From Stenotrophomonas humi (GTDB taxonomy: Bacteria > Pseudomonadota > Gammaproteobacteria > Xanthomonadales > Xanthomonadaceae): DNA of 64,000 nucleotides. Shown here one piece after another: positions 36,001 through 48,000 of this stretch (positions are counted from its first letter, which is position 1; each line of letters opens with the position of its first letter). The notes beneath the pieces are model-generated. The model saw only the letters and a program-made list of their open reading frames with translations. It ran no database searches and had not been told where the DNA came from. Location: the NCBI RefSeq assembly GCF_001431415.1, contig NZ_LDJI01000011.1, positions 1 through 64,000 on the forward strand, in the 5' to 3' direction. The position numbers and the translations under genes are program-made.

Positions 36001-39000
36001 GCGGATGCATCCGGTGCGGCAGGCGGCAACGGCAATCGCATTCGCACCATCGCCGCTGGCTTGGGCGGTGGCGGCGCGGTAGGCGGCGCCGCTTCGGTTG
36101 CGGTCAACCGCATGCAGGGAACCGTCAGTGCCCGCATCTGGGAAGGAGCCGATGTCGTAGCGCAGAACAACGTCGGGGTGTTGGCCGCGCAGGCGCAACA
36201 GATTGATGTATTCGCCGGCAGTGTCGGCGGTGGTGCGACCGCGGGCATTGGCCTGGGCACCGTGGTCAACCTGGTCAATGGCACGACCGAGGCGGGCATC
36301 TACGGGCCCAATACCGAGGTGACGGCACTGGGCAATGGCGCTGCGCTCAGCGGCGTCAATAGTGGTCGGCGCAATGTGGCCAATGCACACAGCAATCGAA
36401 CCGACGCTTCCGGTTTGAATTTCGACACGGCCGACCTCGGCACGGGCACGGTTGATGTGCATGGCGTGGTGGTCAATGCTGCAACCCGCCAGCAGGTCAA
36501 TACGGTGGGCGTCAGTGGCGCCTTGGGTGTCACCCCCATTGGCAGTGGAGCGGTTGCGGTGATGGCGGCGGTGAACCAGATTGCTGGTTCCACCGTGGCC
36601 ACCATCAAGGATGCCAGGATCAACCAGCATGGCCTGGGTACCTCGGGCGATCAGGAAGATGCATCCGGTGGCTCGGCCAACAACGCGCAGAGCGTGGATG
36701 TGCGTGCCAGCCATCACGTGGCGTCAACCAGCTATGTGGCCGGCATCGCTGCCAGCCCCGGCGTGTTCTCCGGCGCAGGTGCGTTGTCCACCAGTATGTT
36801 CGACAGCAGCAGCGTGGCTTCCATTGATGGCGCCACAGTGAGGGCTGCCGATGATGTGACCGTGGAAGCCAATGCCAGCCAGAATGCGCTGGCCATCGTT
36901 GCCGGTGCCGCCGCAGGCATTGCCGGTGGCGCTGCCACGGGAGTAGTGAACGACTTCAACACCACCACGCGCGCAAACGTGGCCGGCAGCATGATCAGGA
37001 GTGGCTCGCTTGCAGTGACCGCCAACAGCGACAACGCCGCATCGTTGGTAGGCGGCGCCGGCGCGGCAGGGCTGGGTGCAGCGGTAGCGGGCGCGGCGTT
37101 GGTCAACACCAGCAGCAGCACCACCCAGGCGCGGGTAGGTGAGGCGGGCAGGACCACGGACGTGGCGGTCAGCCGCGCATTGGACGTGAACGCCCGCAGC
37201 CGCTCGGACTTCAATGGCCTGGTGGTCAGTGGTGCCGCCGCCGGTGGTGCCGGCGTGGCCGGCATGGCGCAGGTGCATCTGCTGGAAAACGACACCCAGG
37301 CGGTCATCCAGAACGCGAAAGTGGTTGCGACCGACACCTCGGTCATGGCCGAGGACATCCTGCGCCTGACCTCCCATTCCGGCGCATTGGGCGTGGGTTT
37401 CTCGGGTGTGGGTGTGGGTGCGGGTGCTTCGGTTGCCATCCTGGGCAGCAGCGTCCGTGCCAACGTGTTGGACAGTGACATCAACGCAACCGGCACTGTC
37501 GCAGTGGATGCCGCTTCCGATCGCGCCGTGGAGATGGTGACCGTGACCGCAGGCGCGGGCCTGAGCACTGGCATCGGCGGCGCGGCGTCGTTGTTGCTGG
37601 CCGGCATGGGCAGCAGCGGTGACAGTGCCTCCGAACTGGGTGGCACCTTCGGCAGCCTGAAGCAGCTCGGCAGCGGCGAGAAGGTCAATGGCGCAGCGTT
37701 GGAAGGCACGCTGGGGGCGCAGGGCGCGTCCAGCCTCAATGCACGTGGCAGCGTGGACATCGGCAATCTGCAGGGTCGGGGAGATCTGGTGCAGGCCAAG
37801 GTAAGCGGTGGCAGCGTTGCCGCGCGTACCCTGGAAGTCACGGCCGATACGCGCATGCGCAGCAGCAATACCGTGGGCGGCGTGGGTGTGGGGGGCGTGG
37901 GTGTCGGCGGGTCGTTCGGCATGACCGGTCTGTATGGCGTTACCGAGGCGACGCTGGCTGCAGGCACGACCCAGGCATCGAAGATTGACGTGGTTGCCCG
38001 TGCTGGGGACGGCGCGGGCGGCAAGGCCGCGGAGTTGGACGTCTATGCCGGCGGTGCCGGACTGGTAGGTATTGGCGCGGCGGTGGGCATTGCCAACCTG
38101 GAGCAGACCGTGTCCGCCTCGGTGCAGGGCAACGTGAATGTGGCTGGGCAGGCACAGGCGCTGGATGTGCGGGCGACCGACAGCAGCAGCCTTGATGTGT
38201 TTGCCACCGGAATGGCGGTGGGTGCCGCAGCGGTGGGTGCGGTAGTGGCCAGAGCCGAACGTGATGCCAATGTCGGCGCATGGTTGGGCGACAGCAGTGT
38301 CGTCAACGGCTTCTCCGATGTGGTCATCGGCGCGGAGTCTTCAGGTGGCGTGAATGCAAAGGCGGTGGGCGCGGCGGGCGGTGTGCTTGCGGGCGTCAGT
38401 GCCGCAGTGGCACTTGCCGATGACGCTTCCAGGGTCAACGCCTGGCTGGGCGACCGTACGCAGGTATCGGGCGTGCGTGGCAATGTATCGGTCACGGCCA
38501 AGGCCCGCCCCGATGTGTCGGCTGACGCGATCGGTGCCGCTGTCGCGGCCGGGCTGGCGGTTGGCGCGGCGGTGGCGGATGCCACATCCAATGCCAAGGT
38601 CAATGCATTTGTGGGTGCAGACAGTGTTCTGACCAATCGTGGCGGACTGAATGTGCTGGCCTCGGTGGAAGGTGGAGCGGTGGATGCGCGCGCATTTGCC
38701 GGCTCCGGCGGCTTGTACCTTGCTGGCGCGGGCGCGTTCGCCACGGCCAGCAGCAACAATCGTGTGGACGCGGGGCTTGAAGAACGCGTAACGGTACGTG
38801 GGGATGCTGTCACCCAAGGCAATGTGACCGGCTTTGGTCGCGCGGGGGACGTGACGGTGCGGGCCAACAACAGCAGCCGTCAGGATGCGCAGGCAACGGG
38901 TATCAGTGTTGCAGGCCTTCTGGCTGCCGGTGTGGTCAAGGCCAAGGCAGCCTCCAATGCCGTCACCAACCTGGGGATCGGCGAGTCCGCACTGTTGTTT

Positions 39001-42000
39001 GCGGGCAACGTGACACTTGCCGCCAGCGGCGTCGATGAGAACCGGGCCGGCGCTACCGCAGGCACCGGTGGTCTGCTGGCAGGCAATGCGGCGCTGGCTT
39101 CGACCCATTCCACGAACAGCACATCGCTGCACATCGACAAGAACAGCAGCCTGGACATCACCCGTCTGCATGCGCTGGCATCGCATGACGCGCGATACGC
39201 CGGTGCTGCGGACAGCACCAGTGCCGGCATGCTCAACGCCAGTGGCGCGAGCGTGGACAACGTCGCCGATTCGGATGTGAGCATCGGTATTGGCCAGGAC
39301 GCCAACCTTGTCTCCACCGGTTCGATCACCTTGCGTACCGAGAACAACTACACCAGCACGCTGGGCAGTGCGTTGGCCGCCAGTGCCGCCGGTGGCGGTG
39401 TGCTTACCGGCAGCGCATCGCAGGTCAACACCCGATTGGGTGGGTCCAGCGTGATCGATGTGGGCCAGCGTGCATTGCTGCGCACCGGCGGCCAACCGGG
39501 CGCCGGCGACACAGGCGCACTGGACATCGTGGCCAGCACGCGCGCGAATACGGATGACCGCGCCGGCTTGACCACGGGTGGTGCCATCAACGTTGCGGTG
39601 GTGAAGGCCGCCACACAGGCCTCATTGCAGAACAAGGTCAACATCGGCAACGACGCCCGTCTTCAGAGCAGCTACATGCTCAACGTGGGCACTTACGCCA
39701 GCACCGATATCGGTGCCAGTGCGCTGGTGAATACCTGGGGCGTGCTGGCCGCGGTGGGCAAATCCGATGCCGACGTCACCGTGGATGTGGACCAGCAGGT
39801 CAACGTGGCCGGCGGCGCGAAGCTCGAGTCGCTGCACAATGCGTTCGTCTCCGCTGGCCAGGATGGCATGAACGGCTGGACCTCCAAGTTGGCGGCCAAT
39901 GCAGTGGCGCTGGGCTACAGCCGTGGCTTGATCGCCATTCCGGATTCGTCGGCCAGTTCCACCGTGAACAGTGCGGCGACCACCCGTCTGGCGGCAGGCA
40001 GCAACCTGCTCAGCGGCGCATTCGTCTCGCTGGGGGCATATGGCAACAATGTGTTCCGCAACGCCGATGGTTCTGCAACCGGCTACAACCTGGGGTTCAT
40101 TCCGGTAACGGTGCGTGACAGTCGATCCCTCGGAAACACCCTTGGCGATGTCATTGTCGATGGCACCGTGGTCGCCGGTCGCTACAACGTGCTGGACATC
40201 GTGATCAACGCCGATGGAACGATGGGCAAGAGCGGCGGTGGTGGCGATGTGCTGGAGTTCGACGCGACGCGCTGGAACAGTGCGCAGCTTCGCGCGCAGC
40301 TCAATGCCGCGGGAATCCACGACTTTGACGAATCGGCGGGCAAGGCAGCCAACACCTGGAGCATCGGCGACCTGTACGCAGCCGGTGGCGACATCATCCT
40401 GTACGGCAACAACATCCGTGGCGCTGGCTCACTGACCGCAAAGGGCGCGCCGCGTATTAGCATCGTCAACAACAGCAACGACAATCTGTTGCTGGCAGGC
40501 GACATCCTGGTTCCCGAGTACAACGGTGGCAACATCCTGTACACGGGCAACAGCAGTCAGGCCGTCGGCATCCGTACCAGCGAGAATCCGGGTCAGGGTG
40601 ATGCGAAGGTCAGCATCCGGAATGTCGGTAGCAATGGTTCGGCCATTGCCGCTGGCGGCATGATCTCGGTAACCGGCGGCAGCCTGGATATCTACAATGC
40701 CAACGGCAACATCAACGCGTGGGGCGAACAGCTGGCGGAAAATGTTTCCATCGATGCGCCCAACGGTGAGGTGGGGTACAACCTGGGGTCGGCGTCGTGG
40801 TACGGGCGTGTTGCCAGCTCGCTCTGGGGCAAGTACAGCCTGGCCAGTGGTATCTCCAATCCGGACGATGCCGCTGCCTATATTGCCAATGCCGTGTATG
40901 GACAAGCCGCGGCAAACGCAGGCAAGTCACTGACCGATTACCTGCTGTACCAGAACTCCGACGCGAGCAGCAACAACGGCACCGGCAGCATCCTGATCTA
41001 CGGCGCCTGCAACTACCGCGTAGGCGACCGGGATTGCACTGCTTCGAGCTTGCAGGGCCAGTTCTACGATGGCGGCCAGGTATCCAAGTACAGCTACGGC
41101 AGCACCAACTACCTGCCCAAGGTGAACGCCCGCAACCTGTTCTTCTCGCTCAACAGCCAGCCGGGTGATGTCAGCGCCGAAGCGCAGGGGGCATCGCCCA
41201 ATACGGGCAGCGGCATCAATGCCGGTACCGGTATCAAGATCACCGCCCAGTACATCGACGTGAACGTTGCGTTGAAGGCGGGCAAACCGGTGGACTATTC
41301 GGCCATCGTTGGAGACAGCCCGGAACTGCGTGCATGGATAACAGCCAAGGATGTGCAGGCAAGCAAGGGAATCTTTGATGTTCCGGTCGAGTTCGTCAGC
41401 CGGACCGGGGGGGACTCGCAGAGGATCCGTCTGCAGTACGACTCGTTGAACCGGCAGTTCATCGTGCCGGACATCTCGGCCAACGGCGGCGGTTCGATCT
41501 ATCTGGATGGCCGCATCGTCAGTACCTCGACGTCCGGCTCGCTGAATGTCGTCAGCGGCAAGGGTTCGGTGGTCATCAACAATGGGCTGGCCGATGTAGG
41601 CCTGCAGTTGGGCAACATCCTGGTCGGCAACGGCGCGCCTGGCCAGATCACCATTCGTGACCGGCTGCAGAATGTGACCTCGTGGTATCTGCGTGACGGC
41701 AGTGGCAAGGTCACCGGCTACCAAGGGGCCATCAACGCGCCGGATTGGACATCGCCTGGCGTTTCCGTACTGACCAGCACCGGCGCCTACAATCCGTTGT
41801 CGGGGATGCGTGGCCGGTGGACACAGACGGCCAACATCCGCCGCAACATCCACCGCGCTGACAACGGTGCGCTGACCGCCGAGAACTGGCGCTGGGTGGA
41901 TCCAAGCGGAAACACGGTCTACAACGGCCAGCAGTGGAGCACTTCGGGTGTCAGCTATTACCGTGACTCGAGCAATACCAACCTGTTCGACTCCAAAGTC

Positions 42001-45000
42001 GACGGGTACTTCAATACTCGTGGTGACACTGTCTACAGTGGCGTGAAGTACCGCTGCGAGGGTGACAAGAATTCGTCCGGTTGCCGTTACAACTACGGCT
42101 TCCCGGATAGAAATCAGTTCAACGATGGCGGAACCTGGCGCACCCGTTGGGGGTTGGAAGCGCCTATGTCGGGACGGTTGGTCGTGACCAATTCGGTCAA
42201 GGCCGACAACGCCATCGCCATCAACTTCAAATCCAACGACGCCGGCATACTCGATGTCGATTCAGGTCAGAGCATCCGCATCAACGGTGTGTTGAAGAAC
42301 ACCGATGGCAGCACGTTCCTGAAGAGTGTCAATGGCGACATCCAGAGTGTTTCCAACAACGCCAAGATCATCACCAACAACCTGACGCTGGAAGCGGGTG
42401 GATCGATCGGCACCATCACCGGTGCGCTGGCGGGTAGTGCTGCCAACCCCATCGATATCCAGATGGTGTCCTACACCGATGCCAAGGGACAGACAGTGGG
42501 CGCCGGCAACATCGTCGCCCTTGCCGGCGGCGACGTTGCCCTTGATGTGGACTCCGCGGCGAAGGTGCGGATTTCGGCAGGCAACGGCAGTGCAAGTGGT
42601 GATGTATGGCTGCGAGCCAAGTACGGCATCGAGGGCGTCAATGCCAACACGGCGTCCATCACCGGTGGCGACATCACGCTGTACAGCACGTATGGCGGCA
42701 TTGGTTCGATGAACCGGCCGCTGATACTCAGCGCCAATGAATATCTGCGCAGTGATGGAACCCTGGACGGCGGCCTGGTCACCGCGAAGGCTGCTGAAAG
42801 CATCGCATTGCGTGATGTGTCAGGCGACTTCTGGGTGAAGAGGATCGAGTCCTCTGCCGGTGATGTACTGGTGGATGCCGCGTCCGGCTCGATCTTCAGC
42901 GCGGCGCAGCGCAGTGCCTCCAGCTTCCTGAGTGAAGAGGCGCTGGCCAGCCTGCGTGCCAACCTCAAGCTCTACCAAGGGGCTGGCGATCAGTCGATCA
43001 TCAGCTACCAGAGCCAGGTGGATGCAAGCTACGCCGAGTACTTCCAGCTGCGCGGCCTGGGAAGTGTTTCCGACGGGCAGTTCGTCGCCGGCAGCAACGC
43101 CATCACTCTGTACCGTTCCACCGCGGAAGCGGCCAAGGGCATGCAGTTGGATGATGCGGGTGTGGCCGCGTACCTGGCGGAGCGTTATGCGCGCCTGACC
43201 GAGGTGTTCGTCGATTCGTTCGGCACGGGATGGGCGCAGGAAACCGCCTTCGCAGGCGGCTTCAACGCTGGCTTCCGCTATGAGCTGGCGGGCAACGCGG
43301 GTGATAGCACACAGGCGACGGCACGCAAGGCTCAGCTGCATGACAGCCTGACCAGCGAATCACAGTGGACACAGGATCAGCTGCGCTACGTGTTCAACGC
43401 CAATGCACTGGAGCCATCGAACGGCTCGGCATTGAACGCTGAGCCGGTGATCGTTGGCCGCAACGTCACGCTGCGGGCGCGCGATGACCTGGGGCGGTTG
43501 GACAGGGAGTACATCGTCAGCCTGGCGGATGTGAATAGTGGCGCGATCAGTGGCGACGCTGCGCTGGCCATGCGGTTGGCCACAACGCCGGGCGATGTGG
43601 AAATGCTGGATGCCAACGGCAACGTGCTCACTGCACAGCAGGTGCGTGATGGCATGGTCGTCGTGTCGCTGCGGATCAAGAGCACGGCGCCCGTGGTGGT
43701 GGATGCAAAGGGTACGTTGGATGCGACCGTGGGCGGTGACACCTATATCCACGGCAGTTCAACACTTGCTTTCAGCCATTTCTCGGGTGGCGGCAGTGCC
43801 CGTATCGGCAGCGATGGCGACATCCTCGGTGCTGCCGGCGCAACGGCGCCGGTGATTTCCGTCGGCAAGGACCTGAGCCTGTCTGCATTGCGCAGCATCA
43901 TGGGCGCCGATGGAACACCGCTGCAGGTTCAGATCAACGGCACGCTGCTGCTGGCCAATGCCGGGCAGCATGTGCGGCTGACGCAACAACAGGGTGATCT
44001 GCGCATTGGCATCGTCAACGGCAACCAGGATGTGGTGTTGAACGTCATCGACGGCAGTCTGCTGTCCTACCTGAAGGGCGTCACCGCGGTGACAGGCCGT
44101 GATATCCAGTTGGTGGTCACGGGCGACATACAGGATGAGGACGGCACCGCACTTGCGTTGCGGATCATCACCGGCGGCATGCTGAACGGCGCTGCCGGCG
44201 GTGATGTGCGCCTGGCCAGCGGCGGTGATCTGCCCATTGGTACCCTGCACGCCGACGGCGATCTGCAGCTGCTGACCACCGCCGGCACATTGTCTGCCGA
44301 TGAGCTGGAGGCCGGCGGAGCATTGGATGCAACCGGCTATGCGGGTGTCGACATCGCTACCGCCAAGGTCGGGCAGAAAGCCACGTTGAGTGCGCCCATG
44401 GGCGATGTGGTGGTCGGCAACCTGACTGCCCATTCGGCCGACCTCAATGCCGGCCGTCAGGTGCAACTGGGTGATGCGGACATCGCGCAGATCCTGAAGG
44501 TTCTGGCGGTGCAGGCCGCAACTCTGAATGCAGGCGCGGTTGTGAACAGCGGCGGTGAAGCGCATATCGAAGCCAATGGCTTCACGATGGGCGCAGGCAG
44601 CCAGCTCAGCGCAGGAAAGGTCGTGACGGTCCGCTCCAGTGGCAACGTGTCATTGGGGAGGGTTGCGATCACCGGCAACGATGTTGGCAGTACGGTCACG
44701 CTCAGTGCGGACGGCCACATCCATTCCAACGGCGATGCGGCGGTCAATATCGGCGGTGGCAGCAATGTGGAGGTCACGCTGACCGCCGGCAAGGGCATCG
44801 GCCAGGTGGCGCAGCCGCTCACTGTGGATGTGGGCAAGCTGGTGGCGGCGAGCAGTACCCAGGGAGATGTGGTGCTGGAGCTGCCGAATGGCGGCAACGT
44901 TGGCAGCGTGGCAGCCACCGAGGGTCAGGTGGTCCTGGCTGCTGGTGGGCATGTCCAGATCACCAGCATCAACGCTGGCGACGCAGTTGCGCTGGATGCC

Positions 45001-48000
45001 GTCTCCGCCAATGTGGATTCCATCGTTGCCGGAGGTGATCTTGCCGCTGAAACGACGGGCTATCTGGACATTGTCGATGCGCAGGTGGCCGGCGATGCGC
45101 GTCTGATCAGCGGCGGGTATCTGAATCTGGACAACGGCACTGTCGGTGGTAACGCCACATTGTCGAGTGCCGGAAGCACCGTCATCGATACGCTGACGAC
45201 GCAGGGCACGCTGGACGTGACAACCGGTGCTGTATTGACGGCTCAGTCGTTGTCATCTGGCGCCGCAATGACGCTGTCTTCGGGCGGCACGTTGGATGTG
45301 CAGCAGCTGGTGAGCGGCGGCAATCTGGACGCCGATGCGGTGGGCAGGCTGTCCATCGTCGATGCGGACGTGACCGGTAACGCCACTATCGATGGTCAGT
45401 CCGACGTGATGCTGGGTCAGCTGGTCGTCGGACAGGGGCTGGTGATCACTGCTGCCACCGAACTGACGGTCGACACGCTCGACGTCGGCGGCAACAGCGC
45501 ATTGACCAGCGGTACCGATCTGTCGGTGACCACGTTCAATGGCGGCGGTGATCTGGCCGCAAGCGCGGGCAGAGATCTGACGCTGGGCACCGGCACCGTC
45601 GGTGGCAACGCCACGCTGTCGAGCGTTGGCGCGACCGGTATCGACACGCTGTCGGCACAGGGCACGCTGGACGTGAGCTCGGGGGCTGCACTGGCGGCGC
45701 AGGCGTTGTCTTCGGGCGCGGCGATGGCGCTGTCCAGTGGCGACACGCTGGATGTGCAGCAGCTGGTGAGCGGCGGAAATCTGGGCGCCGATGCAGTGGG
45801 CACATTGTCCATCGCTGATGCGGATGTGACCGGTGGTGCCACCATCGATGGCCAGTCCGACGTGGTGCTGGGTCAGGCGGTCGTGGGGCAGGCGCTGGCG
45901 GTGAATGCTGCTGGCGATCTGTCGCTGGGCACCGGCACCGTCGGTGGCAACGCCACGCTGTCGAGCGTTGGTGCGGCCCGTATCGACACGTTGTCGGCAC
46001 AGGGCACCCTGGATGCGAGCACCGGTGCTGCACTGGCGGCGCAGGCGCTGTCCTCGGGCGCGACGATGGCGCTGTCCAGCGGCGAAACGCTGGATGTGCA
46101 GCAGCTGGTCAGCGGCGGCAATCTCAACGCTGATGCGGCGGGAACGCTGTCCATCGCCGATGCCGATGTGACTGGCAATGCGTCCATCGACGGTCAGACC
46201 GATGTGGTGCTGGGTCAGGCGGTAGTCGGCGGAGAGCTGGTGGTGAAGGCCGCAGCCGATCTGACCGCCACGGCGCTGGACGTAGTCGGTAACAGCACGC
46301 TGAGCAGTGGCCGCAACACTTCGGTGACCACCTTCAACGGCCAGGGAGATCTGGCAGCGAACGCAGGTGGTGACCTGATCTTGGGCAACGGTACGGTGGG
46401 TGGCGATGCCACGGTGTCGAGCGTTGGCAGCACCACGATCGACACACTGGCGGTGCAGGGCGCATTGGACGTGCGCTCGGGTGCTGCATTGGCCGCACGT
46501 GCGTTGTCCTCGGGAACTTCGATGACGCTGTCTTCCGGCAGCACGCTGGATGTGCAGCAGCTGGTCAGCGGCGGCAATCTCAACGCTGATGCGGCGGGAA
46601 CGCTGTCCATCGCCGATGCCGATGTGACTGGCAATGCGTCCATCGACGGTCAGGCCGATGTGGTGCTGGGTCAGGCGGTAGTCGGCGGAGAGCTGGTGGT
46701 GAAGGCCGCAGCCGATCTGACCGCCACAGCGCTGGACGTAGTCGGTAACAGCACGCTGAGCAGTGGCCGTAACACTTCGGTGACCACCTTCAACGGCCAG
46801 GGAGATCTGGCAGCGAACGCAGGTGGTGACCTGATCTTGGGCAACGGTACGGTGGGTGGCGATGCCACGGCGTCGAGCGTTGGCAGCACCATGATCGACA
46901 CACTGGCAGTGCAGGGCGCATTGGACGTGCGCTCGGGTGCTGCATTGGCCGCACGTACGTTGTCCTCGGGAACTTCGATGACGCTGTCTTCCGGCAGCAC
47001 GCTGGATGTGCAGCAGCTGGTCAGCGGCGGCGATCTCAACGCTGATGCGGCGGGAACGCTGTCCATCGTCGATGCCGATGTGACCGGCAATGCGTCCATC
47101 GACGGTCAGACGGATGTGGTGCTGGGTCAGGCGGTAGTCGGCGGAGAGCTGGTGGTGAAAGCCGCCGCCGATCTGACCGCCACGGCGCTGGATGTGGTGG
47201 GTAACAGCACCCTGACCAGTGGCCGCAACACTTCAGTGACCAACTTCAATGGCAAGGGTGACCTGGCTACGGATGCCGGGGGGAATGCTTCGTTCGATAC
47301 CGTCACGGTGGGCGGGTCCATGAAGCTGCAGGCCGGCAAGGCCATTGATGTCGGTACAGCCGTGATCGGCGTGGACGGTACGTGGCTGGCCGGCACCGAC
47401 CTGACCGCCGATGAGGTGACGACAGGCTGCAACTTCAGTGGTGATGCTGGCGGCACACTCGCCATCGGTGCGGTGCAGGCCGGCTGCGGCCTGCAGTTGG
47501 CTTCCACGGACAGCCTGTCCTTCGACAGTCTGCAGGCCGGGGCCGACATGGGCCTGACCTCGCGTCGCGGCGCTGTGCAGGGACGCAGCGTCGATGCGGG
47601 TGGCTCGCTGCAGGTCAATGCAGCCGATGTCATCGGCATCAACATCGCGATTGCTGGTGCCGATATCACCGCCAACAGTGGCGGTGCCCAGCAGTGGGGT
47701 AGTTATCGCGCCGGTGGCGATGCTCGCCTGACGGCCGGTGGCGACGTGGTGACGGGTAGCGGTAACAGCGGTGGCCTGCAGTCGATCATCTCCGGTGGCA
47801 GCATCCAGTTCGATCACGTCCAGGCCGGCACCACCGCCAGCATGGATGCGCAAGGTGGCTCGCTGACTGGAGGCGTGCTGCGCGCGTCGTCGGGTGATCT
47901 GGCTGCACGCGACCATCTGTCGCTGGCTCAAGCCATGGTGGATACGCGCTTGAACCTGGCAGCAACCGACATCGATGCGCAGATCGCACAGTCCAGTAGC

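Noticed and set aside
45121..47286. CRISPR array
   Set aside because: The repeats are contiguous, in frame and protein-coding, with no spacers and no cas genes.
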